This document shows positions 1 through 5,447 of a DNA stretch of 5,447 nt, in pieces. A program made the position numbers and the translations under genes. The DNA comes from Gammaproteobacteria bacterium. GTDB taxonomy: Bacteria > Pseudomonadota > Gammaproteobacteria > GCA-001735895. The notes below the pieces were generated by a model, which saw only the letters and a list, made by a program, of their open reading frames with translations, had not been told where the DNA came from and did not search any database. The stretch is taken from assembly GCA_021767985.1 (NCBI GenBank), contig JAASSH010000191.1, positions 1 through 5,447 on the forward strand, read 5' to 3'. Position 1 is the first letter of the stretch; every line of letters starts with the position of its first letter.

Positions 1-380
1 AGGATGAACACCAGACCGGGATCGAGCATGATCAGCCCGGTGCCGCGCAACGGCGCCATCTTGATCATGCTCATGCTGGTCGGTGCGGGAAGCGTGTCGA
101 TGTATTCGGAGAACTTGATCAGCTCGATGCCGCTACCCGAAATTTCCGGAGACTTGCGCAGCATGTTGAAAAAGCTGACACGAAAGTAACGCGCAAACCG
201 GTCGTTAATCATTTCCAGGGTCGGCAGTCGCCCGCGAACAATTCGCTCCTGGTTATTGAAGTCGTAGGGCCGGACTTCGCCATCGAACTCGCTGCCATCT
301 GCAGACGTATCGATTGCACCGTCATCGACGCCGCCGAGCAAGGCGTCGACTTCGTCCTGACTGAGAATATCAGTACTCAA
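1..380 (-). CDS. fliM: Flagellar motor switch protein FliM, N-terminal part (3' end outside window)
   Basis: FliM is a C-ring (switch complex) protein. It binds phosphorylated CheY and, with FliG and FliN, sets the direction of flagellar rotation. The visible 126 codons begin at a TTG and encode MSTDILSQDEVDALLGGVDD, which matches the conserved FliM N-terminus that docks CheY-P. A variable acidic linker follows (about residues 19-36). The strongly conserved start of the middle domain comes next, with RPYDF (37-41), QERIVRGRLPTLEMIN (44-59), RFARYFR (61-67) and DPGLVF (120-125). TTG is chosen because it gives the family N-terminus, no ATG or GTG lies nearby in frame, and a purine-rich AAGGGGG sits just upstream. 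It starts 10 bases after the fliL stop, so it is probably co-transcribed and translationally linked with fliL. The reading frame is intact to the left edge. The identification is very secure; the TTG start is an inference. Confidence 0.96.
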   Translation of the reverse strand, partial: MSTDILSQDEVDALLGGVDDGAIDTSADGSEFDGEVRPYDFNNQERIVRGRLPTLEMINDRFARYFRVSFFNMLRKSPEISGSGIELIKFSEYIDTLPAPTSMSMIKMAPLRGTGLIMLDPGLVFI

Positions 381-385
381 GCCGA

Positions 386-392
386 CCCCCTT
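386..392 (-). promoter_or_regulatory. Ribosome binding site of fliM supporting a TTG start
   Basis: On the minus strand AAGGGGG overlaps the fliL TAA stop and ends 5 bases before the TTG at 380-378. A Shine-Dalgarno-like purine block at this spacing supports TTG as the fliM initiation codon and suggests coupling to fliL termination. Confidence 0.6.
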
Positions 393-900
393 ATTGCATC
401 ACGAAGCTGGTGAAGAACACGTTGTCGACTTCGCCACCCGAACCGTGTTCGTTGATGACCGTCTGTACCGTTTCCAGCGCCGACTGCTGCAAGCGTTCCT
501 TGCCGTCGGGTGCGCGCAGGTCGGCTGACTTTTGCTGACCGAACAGCACTAACAGGTTGTTGCGAATCAGCGGCTTGTGCTTCTCCAGTTCCTCGGCGAC
601 GTCGTCGTTGAAGGTCAGCACCTGCATCGATATCTGCAGGAATCCAACCGGGTCTTCCGGCGCCAGGTTAACGGTGAAAGCGGGTTTAAGCTCGACGTAG
701 TTGGGATCGCCGCGAGCAATCTCGACTTCCTCCTCAACTTCAGCCTCGGCGCTGTCGCCACCGCCGCCGACAATCAGCAACGTGCCACCAATCGAACCGC
801 CAACCAGTACCAGCGCGCCAACGATAATCAAGATCAGCTTCATCTTGCCACCTTTCGCCGGTTCTGCTTCCGCGTCCGCCTGTTTCTCTTCTTCCGCCAT
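391..900 (-). CDS. fliL: Flagellar basal body-associated protein FliL
   Basis: FliL is a single-pass inner-membrane protein at the flagellar base. In studied species it associates with the MotA/MotB-type stator units and supports torque or stator retention. The 169-residue product has a short charged cytoplasmic head (1-19, Glu/Lys-rich) and one hydrophobic helix (about 20-45, rich in Leu, Ile, Val and Gly). A Gly/Glu-rich linker (46-62) leads into a periplasmic FliL domain starting near PNYVELKPAFTVNL (66-79). The C-terminus VDNVFFTSFVMQ is typical of FliL. Length is normal for the family. The ATG at 900 is preceded by GAGGA with a 6-base spacer and lies about 25 bases downstream of a predicted sigma-54 transcription start, so the start is well supported. 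It is the first gene of a unit continuing into fliM. Confidence 0.96.
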   Translation of the reverse strand: MAEEEKQADAEAEPAKGGKMKLILIIVGALVLVGGSIGGTLLIVGGGGDSAEAEVEEEVEIARGDPNYVELKPAFTVNLAPEDPVGFLQISMQVLTFNDDVAEELEKHKPLIRNNLLVLFGQQKSADLRAPDGKERLQQSALETVQTVINEHGSGGEVDNVFFTSFVMQ

Positions 901-906
901 GATGGA

Positions 907-911
907 TCCTC
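907..911 (-). promoter_or_regulatory. Ribosome binding site of fliL
   Basis: GAGGA on the minus strand lies 6 bases before the ATG at 900-898. It is a good Shine-Dalgarno match and fixes the fliL start. Confidence 0.7.
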
Positions 912-935
912 GATATTAAGCGATACCAAAGGCAG

Positions 936-951
936 AGCAATTCCTGTGCCA
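936..951 (-). promoter_or_regulatory. Sigma-54 (RpoN) promoter of fliL-fliM
   Basis: The minus strand reads TGGCACAGGAATTGCT. This matches the sigma-54 consensus TGGCAC-N5-TTGC at every conserved position, with the invariant GG (950-949) and GC (938-937) at the required spacing. The expected transcription start is near 925, giving a leader of about 25 bases that contains the fliL ribosome binding site. Sigma-54 promoters need an AAA+ enhancer-binding activator; in polar flagellar systems this is of the FleQ/FlrA/FlrC type. No activator site could be assigned with certainty. Position, orientation and match quality make this one of the firmest regulatory calls here. Confidence 0.88.
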
Positions 952-965
952 AGAAATTAAACTTA

Positions 966-990
966 GTAATATCAATGACTTAGATATTAC
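966..990. repeat. Perfect 8-bp inverted repeat upstream of the fliL promoter
   Basis: GTAATATC (966-973) and GATATTAC (983-990) are exact reverse complements separated by 9 bases. The centre lies about 53 bases upstream of the predicted fliL transcription start. The hexamer ACTTAG also occurs twice in direct orientation (961-966 and 978-983). The dyad could be an operator for a dimeric regulator. It overlaps an IHF consensus, so the two explanations compete or may both hold. The region is AT-rich, which raises the chance of coincidental symmetry. Confidence 0.5.
970..982 (+). promoter_or_regulatory. Putative IHF binding site upstream of the fliL sigma-54 promoter
   Basis: TATCAATGACTTA matches the IHF consensus WATCAANNNNTTR at all fixed positions. 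It sits about 45-57 bases upstream of the predicted transcription start, where IHF usually bends DNA to bring an enhancer-bound activator onto sigma-54 holoenzyme. The surrounding sequence is AT-rich. The match and location are seen directly; binding is inferred. Confidence 0.6.
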
Positions 991-1060
991 ATTTTATCGA
1001 TAGGCATTTTTTTGACGGGTATTTCCCGGGATAGAGACAATAACTTGTCAGCGATTCCAG

Positions 1061-1089
1061 AAAAAAGTTTGCGGCCCGCAGGCCGCAAA
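1061..1089 (-). terminator. Intrinsic terminator downstream of fliK
   Basis: On the minus strand TTTGCGGCC and GGCCGCAAA form a perfect 9-bp stem around the loop TGCG (positions 1089-1068). One C and then six T (1066-1061) follow directly. It begins 11 bases after the fliK stop codon. This is a classic Rho-independent terminator and should end transcripts coming from fliHIJK before the fliL promoter. A run of T before the stem pairs poorly with the opposite side, so bidirectional function is less likely. Confidence 0.87.
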
Positions 1090-1100
1090 AAGGGGGGTAA

Positions 1101-2786
1101 TTAGGCGAAGGTGTCTAACAGACCTTCGCCGGTGAAAAATCGGGTATCCGACTCATGCTGCATCGCGGACTCGGACTCGCCGTCGAATTCGTCATGCAGA
1201 CCAGGCTGCTCATCGCCCGCGGTTTGCGAACGCGACTGCTGTTGATCCTGGCGTTGCGAAACATCGACGTTCACGTTCTGGAAACCGTTCTCCTGCAGCG
1301 AATCACGCAGGCGAAGCGACGCGGTCTCGATCAGGTCGCGGGTTTGTGCGTGCTGGGTCTGGATCGTGATCGTGGTGGCGTCATCGGCGATTCTGACCTG
1401 CACATCGAGCTTGCCCAGCATCGGTGGATCGAGCCGAATCGTTGCGCTGTTCTGCTTTTGACTGATCATCCAGCTGACGCGTTCACTCAGCCCGTTGCCC
1501 CACTCGGCGGCATCGGCACCGCGCGCCAGGTTCATGGTTTCGAGCCCTGCCGGCAGCGGCACTTGCGTTATCGCCGGAGCACTGGCGGGATTACCCTGTG
1601 CCGCGTTATGACTGCCAGACGGCATCGATATCACGGGCTGTGAGGACTGGTTTCCCGCCTGTTGTAGCGGCAGCTCGGATACACGGCTAGCGCCGGGTTC
1701 CGGCACGGCAACCTCTGCCGATGCGCGGGCCGACGTTGCCAGGTTTCTGAGCGCGTCGCGAGGATCGGGGGCTGCGATCGGATCGGCCGCAGGCGGAACC
1801 TCCCGCGTCGGCGTAAATCCCTTGATCAGCGGCGCTTCGCGCAGCGAGTGCGCAACCGATTGCATCGATTCGCGGGCTGGCGGCGCGTCCCTGGAGGGCG
1901 CTTCCGACGGCAGTTTCGCGCTTGGCTCGACGCCGTCCAGGGATGGTTTTGCGGTCACCGAAGGCTGCGGTACAGGCTCGGCAACGCTATCGGGACGCGC
2001 CGGCGAAGCCGGGTAAGAGACTGCAGCCGGGACGCCAACGCCCGGCTGAATCCGCCCCGCATCGGGAATTTCGGTTTTGGCGACCGGAACCTGGATTTCC
2101 GGGATCGATTCTACCCGAACCTGGCGGTCCGGTAGCGGCCGGGTTGGCGTCAGTGCCGCCTCGGCCGCAACGGGATTACCCGGGATCGCAGGGGCAACGA
2201 TGCCGGTGTCCGGGGTTTCGTCGGACATCGACACCAGTTCGGGTTGAACCGGAATAGTACCGGGCTCGAACTCGACTGGTTCGCGACTGGCGTTTGCCTG
2301 CGTCAAGGTCAACAACGACCCCGGAAGGTCGGCGTCGACGGATGAAATCTCCGGGTTGCCGGTCGCTTGCGGCAATATGTTTCCGCTGGCAGGCAAGGTT
2401 TGACCCGGCAATTCCGGGGTATCGACACCGCCCTCGATAGCCTGCAGCGGGTCCCGCGGTTGAATCATGCCAGGCACGGCAGGGGTTACCATAACTGGAT
2501 CGGCATCGATGCTTGCCTGCATCTGCTGCTGCGACAGGTAGTCGCGCCAACTCGATTCAGCCGCGCCGGCTGCCGTTATCCCGGGGCCTGGCACAGAAAC
2601 CAATGCGTTTGAAAAAAATTCTTTTAAATCAACGGCTTGCCCCACATCACCAGACTCCGGAACGAGCTGTTGCTGCAGCATCCGGGGGAAGCTATCGCCG
2701 ACTCCCTGCTCGACCACGGGCATGTCCGCCATTTCGACGGTTAACGAGCGAATATCGGTTAGCATTATGTTCATGTTGTCATCCAT
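1101..2786 (-). CDS. fliK: Flagellar hook-length control protein FliK
   Basis: FliK is an exported molecular ruler. When the hook reaches its set length, its C-terminal domain acts on FlhB to switch export from rod/hook to filament substrates. The product has 561 residues. The long N-terminal and central part (about 1-410) is low-complexity and rich in Pro, Ala, Ser, Gln and Glu, as usual for the ruler region. The conserved C-terminal Flg_hook domain spans about 420-512 and contains IRLDPPMLGKLDVQVRI (450-466), the family signature. A Gln/Ser/Glu-rich tail follows. It is longer than the roughly 400-residue enteric FliK, but length varies widely in this family. The start is uncertain: an in-frame TGA directly precedes M1 and no good ribosome site precedes it, while M5 (2774) has a weak GGA 8 bases upstream. 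A sigma-54 promoter lies just upstream and a terminator just downstream. Confidence 0.94.
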   Translation of the reverse strand: MDDNMNIMLTDIRSLTVEMADMPVVEQGVGDSFPRMLQQQLVPESGDVGQAVDLKEFFSNALVSVPGPGITAAGAAESSWRDYLSQQQMQASIDADPVMVTPAVPGMIQPRDPLQAIEGGVDTPELPGQTLPASGNILPQATGNPEISSVDADLPGSLLTLTQANASREPVEFEPGTIPVQPELVSMSDETPDTGIVAPAIPGNPVAAEAALTPTRPLPDRQVRVESIPEIQVPVAKTEIPDAGRIQPGVGVPAAVSYPASPARPDSVAEPVPQPSVTAKPSLDGVEPSAKLPSEAPSRDAPPARESMQSVAHSLREAPLIKGFTPTREVPPAADPIAAPDPRDALRNLATSARASAEVAVPEPGASRVSELPLQQAGNQSSQPVISMPSGSHNAAQGNPASAPAITQVPLPAGLETMNLARGADAAEWGNGLSERVSWMISQKQNSATIRLDPPMLGKLDVQVRIADDATTITIQTQHAQTRDLIETASLRLRDSLQENGFQNVNVDVSQRQDQQQSRSQTAGDEQPGLHDEFDGESESAMQHESDTRFFTGEGLLDTFA

Positions 2787-2833
2787 TCAGTACCGGTGCG
2801 GCAATCTCTTTACGAGCTAATGCCTGATATGAA

Positions 2834-2849
2834 TGCATCATACGTGCCA
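2834..2849 (-). promoter_or_regulatory. Sigma-54 (RpoN) promoter of fliK
   Basis: The minus strand reads TGGCACGTATGATGCA. It carries the full -24 element TGGCACG and a -12 element ATGCA, differing from the TTGCA consensus only in its first T. The GG-to-GC spacing is exactly right. The predicted transcription start is near 2823, giving a leader of about 37 bases to the first fliK ATG. It lies in the 79-base gap after fliJ, where no terminator is visible, so fliK may be transcribed both by read-through from fliHIJ and from this promoter. Confidence 0.85.
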
Positions 2850-2865
2850 GATTTGACGGCGGGGA

Positions 2866-3300
2866 TCAGCGACGGTGACTTTTACGCTGGGCGAATTCGT
2901 CCAGCGCCTTTTGCTCCTTGCGCTCCTGCTCGACAAATTCCTGCTGTTTCAGCCGTTCCACGACCTTGTGCATCTTTTTCGAGTCGATACGCGTTGCGGT
3001 CCACTGGTCGCGTTTTAGATCGAGCTCCTGCTGTCGCAATGCGACCAGTTCCATCTGCTGCTGGATGGTCTGATCGAGCTGTTGCATGAAACGGTTGAAC
3101 TCCTGCAGTTCGATCGGGGTGAAGACGCCGATATCGTATTTTTTCTTTTGCAGGTATTCGAGCTTGTAATCCTGCAACTGGGTCAGCCGTTGCTGCTCGC
3201 CTTCGAATACCGCCTGACTCTGCGCTACTTCCTGCAAGGCGCGACGTTCCTTCTTATCGGTATGCTCGACGACCGGCGCCAAGCGCTGGGTACGTGTCAT
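2866..3300 (-). CDS. fliJ: Flagellar export protein FliJ
   Basis: FliJ is the small coiled-coil stalk of the flagellar export ATPase. It sits in the centre of the FliI ring, contacts FlhA, and escorts unloaded chaperones. The 144-residue product is close to the 147 residues of enteric FliJ. It is almost entirely charged and Gln-rich helix with no membrane segment. Two long helical stretches (about 15-55 and 65-135) are separated by a short break near YDIGVFTP (55-62), the usual antiparallel coiled-coil hairpin. The ATG at 3300 follows the fliI stop by 3 bases and has AGGGGG about 7 bases upstream, inside the end of fliI. Translation is therefore probably coupled to fliI. FliJ is poorly conserved in sequence; the assignment rests on length, coiled-coil character and position between fliI and fliK. 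Confidence 0.93.
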   Translation of the reverse strand: MTRTQRLAPVVEHTDKKERRALQEVAQSQAVFEGEQQRLTQLQDYKLEYLQKKKYDIGVFTPIELQEFNRFMQQLDQTIQQQMELVALRQQELDLKRDQWTATRIDSKKMHKVVERLKQQEFVEQERKEQKALDEFAQRKSHRR

Positions 3301-3303
3301 CGC

Positions 3304-4731
3304 TTAGCCCCCTGCTACGAGGTTAGCATCCGGCTCGACCGGCAATCCCGCTACCGGGGAACTGTCATCATCTGTGCCATAATCGAGAACCGCGTCAAGT
3401 TGCTCGCGGCTGGCATCGAAATCCACCGACTGATTCATATCCTGGCCTATGAAATCAATCATTTGCGGCTGCATGCGTACCGCGAGATCGATATCCGGAT
3501 CCGATCCCGGCTGATAGGCGCCAACGCTTATCAAATCGCGATTTTGTTGATACAGACTGTAAATCCGGCGGAAATCCTGGGTCATGTTCATGTGCTCGGG
3601 GGTGGTAATCTGCGGTGTCAGGCGGCTGATCGAGGCTTCGATGTCGATTGCCGGGTAAACGCCGGTTTCCGCCAGCTGCCGTGACAGCACGATATGCCCA
3701 TCCAGAATTGCGCGCGCGGCATCGGCAATGGGATCGGCGTGATCGTCGCCTTCGACCAGCACCGTGTAAAACGCGGTGATCGATCCCGAGTTCTGCGCAC
3801 CGTTACCGGCACGCTCGACCAGTTGCGGCAGGCGCGCAAACACCGAGGGCGGATAGCCCTTGGTGGCCGGCGGTTCGCCGATGGCGAGCGCAATTTCGCG
3901 CTGCGCCTGCGCAAACCGGGTTAGCGAATCCATCAGCAACAGCACGTTCTTGCCCTGGTCGCGGAAATACTCGGCGATGCTGGTGGCCTGCATCGCACCA
4001 TGAATGCGCATTAACGGCGACGAATCCGCCGGTGCGGCGACCACAACGGCCTTGCGCAAACCCTGTTCACCCAGAATTTCCTGCACGAATTCCTTGACCT
4101 CGCGTCCGCGTTCGCCAATCAATCCGACCACGACGATATCGGCCTCGGTGTAACGCGTCATCATGCCCAGCAGCACCGATTTTCCGACACCACTGCCGGC
4201 GAACAATCCCATACGCTGACCGCGGCCGATCGGGCATAACGCGTTGATCGCCCGCACTCCTACATCGAGTACTTCACGAATCGGGGTACGCGCCAGGGGA
4301 TTGATTTCCCTGCCCTGCAGCGCAATCTTGTGACGCGCGCGCAGCGGACCGCGATCGTCCAGAGGCCGGCCGCGTCCATCGATGACCCGGCCCAGCAGCT
4401 CGGGGCCGACCAGCACATCCGATCCGTGGCGGGTCGGAATCACGCGCGCATTCGGCACCAGTCCGTGAACTTCCGAGGTTGGCATCAGGTAAAGACTTTC
4501 TCCGGAAAATCCGACAACCTCGGTTTCGACGCGCTCTCCACCCGAATTGACGACATCGCAGCGGGCGCCAATCGGCGCCTGACAACCAGCCGCTTCCAGG
4601 GTCAGCCCCACCATGCGGGTCAGTACGCCCTCGACTACCGGCCTGGTTAAACGCCTGGAATCACTGCCAATTCGCGCCAGAGCGGTCATCCAGTCCTGGC
4701 CTGCCTTTTCGATCAACGGTTCATCCTGCAT
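3304..4731 (-). CDS. fliI: Flagellar type III export ATPase FliI
   Basis: FliI is the hexameric cytoplasmic ATPase of the flagellar export gate, homologous to the F1-ATPase beta subunit. It hydrolyses ATP to help unfold and feed substrates to FlhA/FlhB. The product has 475 residues. The N-terminal beta-barrel lies at about 30-115. In the catalytic domain the Walker A loop is AGSGVGKS (178-185), with K184 as the phosphate-binding lysine. GLIGERGREVKEF (203-215) carries the likely catalytic Glu207, and VLLLMDSLTRFAQAQ (263-277) is the Walker B region. The conserved segment EPPATKGYPPSVFARLPQLV spans 286-305, and SISRL near R370 is the expected arginine-finger region. All key residues are present, so it should be active. 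About 25 C-terminal residues form an acidic then Pro/Gly-rich tail not typical of the core. The ATG is preceded by GGGAGG at a rather long 10-base spacing. Confidence 0.98.
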   Translation of the reverse strand: MQDEPLIEKAGQDWMTALARIGSDSRRLTRPVVEGVLTRMVGLTLEAAGCQAPIGARCDVVNSGGERVETEVVGFSGESLYLMPTSEVHGLVPNARVIPTRHGSDVLVGPELLGRVIDGRGRPLDDRGPLRARHKIALQGREINPLARTPIREVLDVGVRAINALCPIGRGQRMGLFAGSGVGKSVLLGMMTRYTEADIVVVGLIGERGREVKEFVQEILGEQGLRKAVVVAAPADSSPLMRIHGAMQATSIAEYFRDQGKNVLLLMDSLTRFAQAQREIALAIGEPPATKGYPPSVFARLPQLVERAGNGAQNSGSITAFYTVLVEGDDHADPIADAARAILDGHIVLSRQLAETGVYPAIDIEASISRLTPQITTPEHMNMTQDFRRIYSLYQQNRDLISVGAYQPGSDPDIDLAVRMQPQMIDFIGQDMNQSVDFDASREQLDAVLDYGTDDDSSPVAGLPVEPDANLVAGG

Positions 4732-4741
4732 GATTCAACAG

Positions 4742-4747
4742 CCTCCC
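4742..4747 (-). promoter_or_regulatory. Ribosome binding site of fliI
   Basis: GGGAGG on the minus strand ends 10 bases before the fliI ATG (4731-4729). The motif is strong and the spacing somewhat long. Since fliH ends 80 bases earlier, this site suggests that fliI is initiated independently rather than by stop-start coupling. Confidence 0.6.
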
Positions 4748-4811
4748 AGTCGATTGTGCAGGTAACTTCCAGTCCGCCGGGAGCCGCATCCTGCCGGGGT
4801 TTGCGGACCGA

Positions 4812-5429
4812 TCATCCATCCTGCTCCCGGTCGCCACCGAGTACCGCGGCCGCGAGTTCGGACAGGCGGTTTTCCAGGGTAACGTTAATGCTCGAGGGCG
4901 GCGCGCTGATCTCGCAACCGCCACGGGTAATCATCGGGTCTTCCACCAGTTTCCAGGTATGCTCCTCATCGCTGGAATCCAGCGACAGCGCGTTGCGTAC
5001 CAGGCGCGCGTCCTCGGGATGCAGCAGGACCGAGATATTGCGCGTATTGCCTGGCAGCAGCTTGACCGAGTCGCGAATCAGTCCGATGATTTCTCCGGGA
5101 TCGACCTTCAGTTCGCGCCGCACCAGCTGCTGCGCCAGAGTGACCGCCAGCTGGCTGAGCTGATGCTCTATATCCTCGTTTAGCGACTGCAGCGGATGCT
5201 CGAAAAATTCAATCAACTGCAGCAGGCGCCGCTGCAGGTCCTCGGCCTCCTGTCGGGCCCGAACCAGGCCCTGCTGGTATCCCTCTTCCTCGGCCTGTTT
5301 GCGCCATTGCTCGATATCCTGCGCGGTCGGCATCGAAGCCTCTTCCTGCTCGCGGTGCCGCAACACGCGGCTTGGATCGGCTTCCATCACCGGCGCGCGC
5401 CATTTCTCGACTAGATCATCAGCCATCAT
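4812..5429 (-). CDS. fliH: Flagellar assembly protein FliH, export ATPase regulator
   Basis: FliH forms a dimer that binds the N-terminus of FliI, restrains its ATPase activity and tethers it to the C-ring and FlhA. It is related to the peripheral stalk subunits of F/V-type ATPases. The 205-residue product starts with a short segment carrying W10; enteric FliH uses N-terminal tryptophans for contact with the export gate. A charged helical region follows (about 35-75) that includes a GxxxG step, GYQQG (50-54), typical of FliH. The C-terminal domain (about 80-200) carries LLHPEDARLV (135-144) and TRGGCEI (168-174), both family hallmarks. Length is usual. The gene opens with ATGATG (5429-5424); an in-frame TGA lies 6 bases before the first ATG. 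No clear Shine-Dalgarno site is seen, which hints at coupling to the gene upstream, outside the window. Confidence 0.95.
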   Translation of the reverse strand: MMADDLVEKWRAPVMEADPSRVLRHREQEEASMPTAQDIEQWRKQAEEEGYQQGLVRARQEAEDLQRRLLQLIEFFEHPLQSLNEDIEHQLSQLAVTLAQQLVRRELKVDPGEIIGLIRDSVKLLPGNTRNISVLLHPEDARLVRNALSLDSSDEEHTWKLVEDPMITRGGCEISAPPSSINVTLENRLSELAAAVLGGDREQDG

Positions 5430-5447
5430 CCGGATTCACTTTGCATA

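Larger units (their letters stand above)
901..1100. other. fliK-fliL intergenic regulatory region
   Basis: This 200-base gap is more AT-rich than the genes around it and contains no plausible coding sequence. In the transcribed (minus) direction it holds the fliK terminator, then an A-tract (positions 1013-1007) and an AT-rich stretch with the IHF-like site and inverted repeat. The sigma-54 promoter and the fliL ribosome binding site follow. It is the natural boundary between two transcription units of the cluster. Confidence 0.8.

Noticed and set aside
577..960. Plus-strand open frame of 127 codons across fliL and its upstream region.
   Set aside because: It is antisense to an intact fliL, has no family resemblance, and is open because of the codon bias of the opposite strand.
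985..1015. AT-rich sequence upstream of fliL with TAATAT and CGATAA, considered as sigma-70 or sigma-28 promoter.
   Set aside because: No acceptable -35 element at proper spacing was found for either sigma factor; the consensus sigma-54 site nearby explains fliL better.
1016..1030. Short inverted repeat CGGG-TATTT-CCCG between the terminator and the fliL promoter.
   Set aside because: Only four base pairs and no T run follows; too weak to call.
3364..3379. TGGCACAGATGATGAC on the minus strand inside the 3' end of fliI resembles a sigma-54 promoter.
   Set aside because: The -24 part is good, but the essential GC at -12 is replaced by GA, and it lies in coding sequence.
3082..3684. Plus-strand open frame of 200 codons across fliJ and fliI.
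   Set aside because: It is antisense to two well-conserved genes and shows no recognisable domain or ribosome site.
4755..4770. TGGAAGTTACCTGCA in the fliH-fliI gap looks like a GG/GC sigma-54 pair on the minus strand.
   Set aside because: The GG-to-GC spacing is one base short and the -24 element lacks CAC, so it is unlikely to be functional.
4721..4924. Minus-strand 67-codon frame bridging the fliH end and fliI start.
   Set aside because: It is out of frame with both genes, has Arg/Pro-rich shadow-like composition and overlaps conserved FliH sequence.
5430..5447. Possible 3' end of the upstream gene (fliG by usual synteny), with one frame ending at a TGA that overlaps the fliH ATG (5428-5426).
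   Set aside because: Only 18 bases are available and two frames have stops; FliG cannot be recognised from so few residues.

Overview
The window is a segment of a flagellar biogenesis cluster, with every gene on the minus strand. Read in the direction of transcription (right to left) the order is fliH, fliI, fliJ, fliK, fliL and the 5' part of fliM, which runs off the left edge. The gene order, moderately GC-rich composition, protein sequences and two sigma-54 type promoters suggest a polarly flagellated gammaproteobacterium of the Pseudomonas/Vibrio regulatory type, where RpoN and an enhancer-binding protein control the export, basal-body and switch genes. I cannot name the genus.

Right part (about 2866-5429): fliH, fliI and fliJ encode the soluble ATPase complex of the flagellar type III export apparatus. 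FliI is the hexameric ATPase, FliH its regulator and tether, and FliJ the coiled-coil stalk. fliI and fliJ are separated by only 3 bases. fliH and fliI are separated by 80 bases with no recognisable gene. The fliH start lies in an ATGATG next to the right edge, so the upstream gene (fliG in most relatives) is outside the window.

Middle (about 1061-2865): fliK, the hook-length ruler and export-specificity switch protein, is preceded in the 79-base fliJ-fliK gap by a near-consensus sigma-54 promoter. It is followed by a strong intrinsic terminator, a 9-bp stem with a T run.

Left part (1-1060): after the terminator comes an AT-rich intergenic region. It holds an exact match to the IHF consensus inside a perfect 8-bp inverted repeat, and then a consensus sigma-54 promoter about 25 bases upstream of the fliL start codon. 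fliL (stator-associated membrane protein) is followed 10 bases later by fliM (C-ring switch protein), which begins at a TTG codon.

The layout therefore suggests three transcription inputs: read-through from upstream into fliHIJ(K), an internal sigma-54 promoter for fliK, and a separate sigma-54/IHF promoter for fliL-fliM and onward. All genes belong to known families and none looks broken. I see no mobile element, CRISPR array, RNA gene or undescribed multi-gene system. The items most worth a second look are the regulatory signals.
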